Part shown: positions 6,488 to 7,349 of the stretch, piece after piece | How the letters are laid out: the number at the start of each line of letters is the position of its first letter | Position numbering within the stretch: the stretch's first letter is position 1 | The notes under the pieces: model-generated | Told to the model about the DNA's origin: nothing | Seen by the model: only the letters and a program-made list of their open reading frames with translations | Database searches by the model: none | Position numbers and translations under genes: made by a program | Assembly: GCA_014860845.1 (NCBI GenBank) | Contig: JACZIY010000397.1 | Location: 1 to 7,349, forward strand | Direction of reading: 5' to 3' | DNA: 7,349 nucleotides | DNA from: Anaerolineaceae bacterium | GTDB lineage: Bacteria; Chloroflexota; Anaerolineae; Anaerolineales; Anaerolineaceae

Positions 6488-6947
6488 ATTACCCCGTTTG
6501 ACCATTTTGGGGATTGGGAATGAATTAAATGGTGATGATGCTGCTGGAGTTTTAATTGTTAGGTATTTAAAAAAAAAGTTACCTAAGTTTGATCAGATCC
6601 AATTAATTGAAGGCTCAATTGCACCAGAAAATTACTCAGGTGTTATTAGAACTTTTAATCCTGATTGGATCTGGTTAATCGATGCAGCTGTAATTGGTAA
6701 AAATCCTGGAGATGTTCAATTATTTGATCCTTCAAGCATTGAAACAGTGGTTGCAAACACCCATCGCATGTCACCTGGATTATTGATTTCATTTTTACAG
6801 ATAGATACAAATGCAGAAGTTTTTCTCATTGGTATTCAACCAGAAATTGTTGATCCTTTTTCAGAACCTTCACCTAAAGTTAAAACATCGATACAAGAAA
6901 CTTCAAAATTTTTATTGCGCTGGTTACAAAATAACTATAATATCTAA
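6393..6947 (+). CDS. hycI: HycI-type [NiFe] hydrogenase maturation endopeptidase
   Basis: This protease removes the C-terminal tail of the nickel-loaded large subunit; the substrate is inferred to be the tail after R365 of the large subunit encoded at 3924-5105. With the TTG 6393 start it has 184 residues. The family core is clear: LGIGNELNGDDAAG at 39-52, GSIAPEN at 74-80, LIDAAVIGKNPGDV at 95-108, NTHRMSPG at 122-129 and FLIGIQPEIVDPF at 144-156. These closely parallel E. coli HycI (GSAPEN, DATDMGLNPGE, TTHNMP, FLGIQPDIV). The metal-binding residues of the family (Asp, Asp, His) correspond to D49, D97 and H124. About 30 residues precede the core, more than in HycI. No ATG is available, so the start is TTG at 6393, 6423 or 6435; this entry uses the longest. 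It overlaps the ferredoxin-subunit gene by up to 95 bases. Confidence 0.9.
   Translation: MRYITEGKKILHSYLNEQLNQAITSRLANKIELPRLTILGIGNELNGDDAAGVLIVRYLKKKLPKFDQIQLIEGSIAPENYSGVIRTFNPDWIWLIDAAVIGKNPGDVQLFDPSSIETVVANTHRMSPGLLISFLQIDTNAEVFLIGIQPEIVDPFSEPSPKVKTSIQETSKFLLRWLQNNYNI
6569..6577 (+). repeat. Run of nine A within the protease gene
   Basis: Nine consecutive A residues are read in frame as Leu-Lys-Lys-Lys (residues 59-62). The gene stays open across it, so the run is not a frameshift here, but such runs are prone to polymerase slippage. Confidence 0.7.
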
Positions 6948-6949
6948 TC

Positions 6950-7349
6950 ATGGGAAAGAAAAATCCAATTGTTACTGCAATCATTGCCTTTTGCTGGTTT
7001 TTCCTGATTGTTATTGGTTATTATGTCACTCATAAACCTATAAATCCATCACAAACTTTAACATTTATTTCCCACACCTGGAAAATATTTTTAGGCTTGT
7101 GGCTTATTACTCTGTCGGGGGGAGTAGGCCGAAAATTATTTGTATTTGAAAAACAACCAACCTGGACTCGATGTTATTTACAGGCTGGTATCGGAATCGG
7201 TATCTTATCGATTCTTGTTCTTATTATTGGCTCTTCCTGGAAAATTAATTCACTGATCATTATTGGCTTGTTACTCACCTTAAGTTTTGTCCTTTTTAGA
7301 TCCAGTATTTCCTGGTTAAAAGATTTATTTCACAAAGAAGTCAATATAC
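6950..7349 (+). CDS. Multi-pass membrane protein of unknown function, N-terminal part (3' end missing)
   Basis: An open frame starts at ATG 6950, two bases after the protease stop, and runs off the right edge without a stop: 133 codons are visible. The N-terminus is MGKKNPIVTAIIAFCW, a basic start followed by hydrophobic helices at about residues 8-26, 42-57, 79-95 and 100-116. Between helices 2 and 3 is a polar stretch (GRKLFVFEKQPTWTRCYLQ), then the glycine-rich GIGIGILSILVLIIG. No catalytic motif is visible. The pattern is reminiscent of the N-terminal region of large membrane glycosyltransferase-like proteins (GT39/ArnT style) seen in some Chloroflexota; this is a weak resemblance recalled from memory. 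No ribosome site is evident upstream, so translation may depend on the protease gene. It has no known part in hydrogenase function and may begin a new functional unit. Confidence 0.6.
   Translation, partial: MGKKNPIVTAIIAFCWFFLIVIGYYVTHKPINPSQTLTFISHTWKIFLGLWLITLSGGVGRKLFVFEKQPTWTRCYLQAGIGIGILSILVLIIGSSWKINSLIIIGLLLTLSFVLFRSSISWLKDLFHKEVNI

Noticed and set aside
1041..6947. Formate hydrogenlyase (hyc/hyf) operon
   Set aside because: The NuoC-like and NuoD-like parts are separate genes, not a fused HycE, and no formate dehydrogenase is visible. It cannot be excluded that one lies outside the window.
6945..6952. Terminator or promoter between the protease and the last gene
   Set aside because: Only two bases separate the genes, and no hairpin followed by a T run was seen around the junction.
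6811..7035. Plus-strand frame at 6811-7035 spanning the protease end and next gene
   Set aside because: Its translation is low-complexity and conflicts with the conserved HycI C-terminus and the hydrophobic frame from 6950; it is a shadow.

Overview
The window is an AT-rich (roughly 40% GC by eye), single-direction operon fragment from an anaerobic bacterium. It encodes almost all of a membrane-bound, energy-converting group 4 [NiFe] hydrogenase plus its dedicated maturation protease. Every gene is on the + strand and the coding density is close to 100%: the largest gap between genes is 15 bases, and four gene pairs overlap. Gene content and protein style suggest a fermentative bacterium, possibly Chloroflexota/Anaerolineae. 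That placement is inference from general familiarity and is not proven by the sequence.

Layout. 2-1039: the 3' part of a NuoL-type antiporter-like subunit, cut by the left edge. 1041-2558: a complete second antiporter-like subunit (NuoM/NuoN/MbhH type). 2569-2880: a small NuoA/MbhI-like membrane subunit. 2896-3432: the hydrogenase small subunit (NuoB/MbhJ type). 3419-3931: a NuoC/MbhK-like subunit. 3924-5105: the catalytic large subunit (NuoD/MbhL type), with both CxxC nickel-binding motifs intact. 5102-6040: the NuoH/MbhM membrane anchor. 6056-6487: a 2x[4Fe-4S] NuoI/MbhN-like protein. 6393-6947: a HycI-type endopeptidase. 6950-7349: the start of an unrelated-looking multi-pass membrane protein, cut by the right edge.

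How the genes work together (family knowledge plus inference). The 8Fe-8S subunit probably takes electrons from reduced ferredoxin and passes them to the single [4Fe-4S] cluster of the small subunit and then to the Ni-Fe site of the large subunit, where protons are reduced to H2 (or the reverse). The NuoH-, NuoA-, NuoL- and NuoN/M-like subunits would couple this to H+ or Na+ translocation. The large subunit keeps a C-terminal tail after DPCxxCxxR, and the HycI-like protease encoded downstream is the expected enzyme to remove it after nickel insertion.

The gene order 1041-6487 and the protein lengths match the H-I-J-K-L-M-N block of the archaeal Mbh hydrogenase. The gene directly upstream is not a small Mrp subunit but a NuoL-type subunit with a C-terminal tail resembling the complex I lateral helix. 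This makes the complex an interesting intermediate between Mbh and complex I. It belongs to a known family, so I would not call it an undescribed system. The operon promoter, any further ion-pump genes and any terminator lie outside the window. There is no gene-free stretch over 300 bases, and no RNA gene, CRISPR array or insertion sequence was seen.
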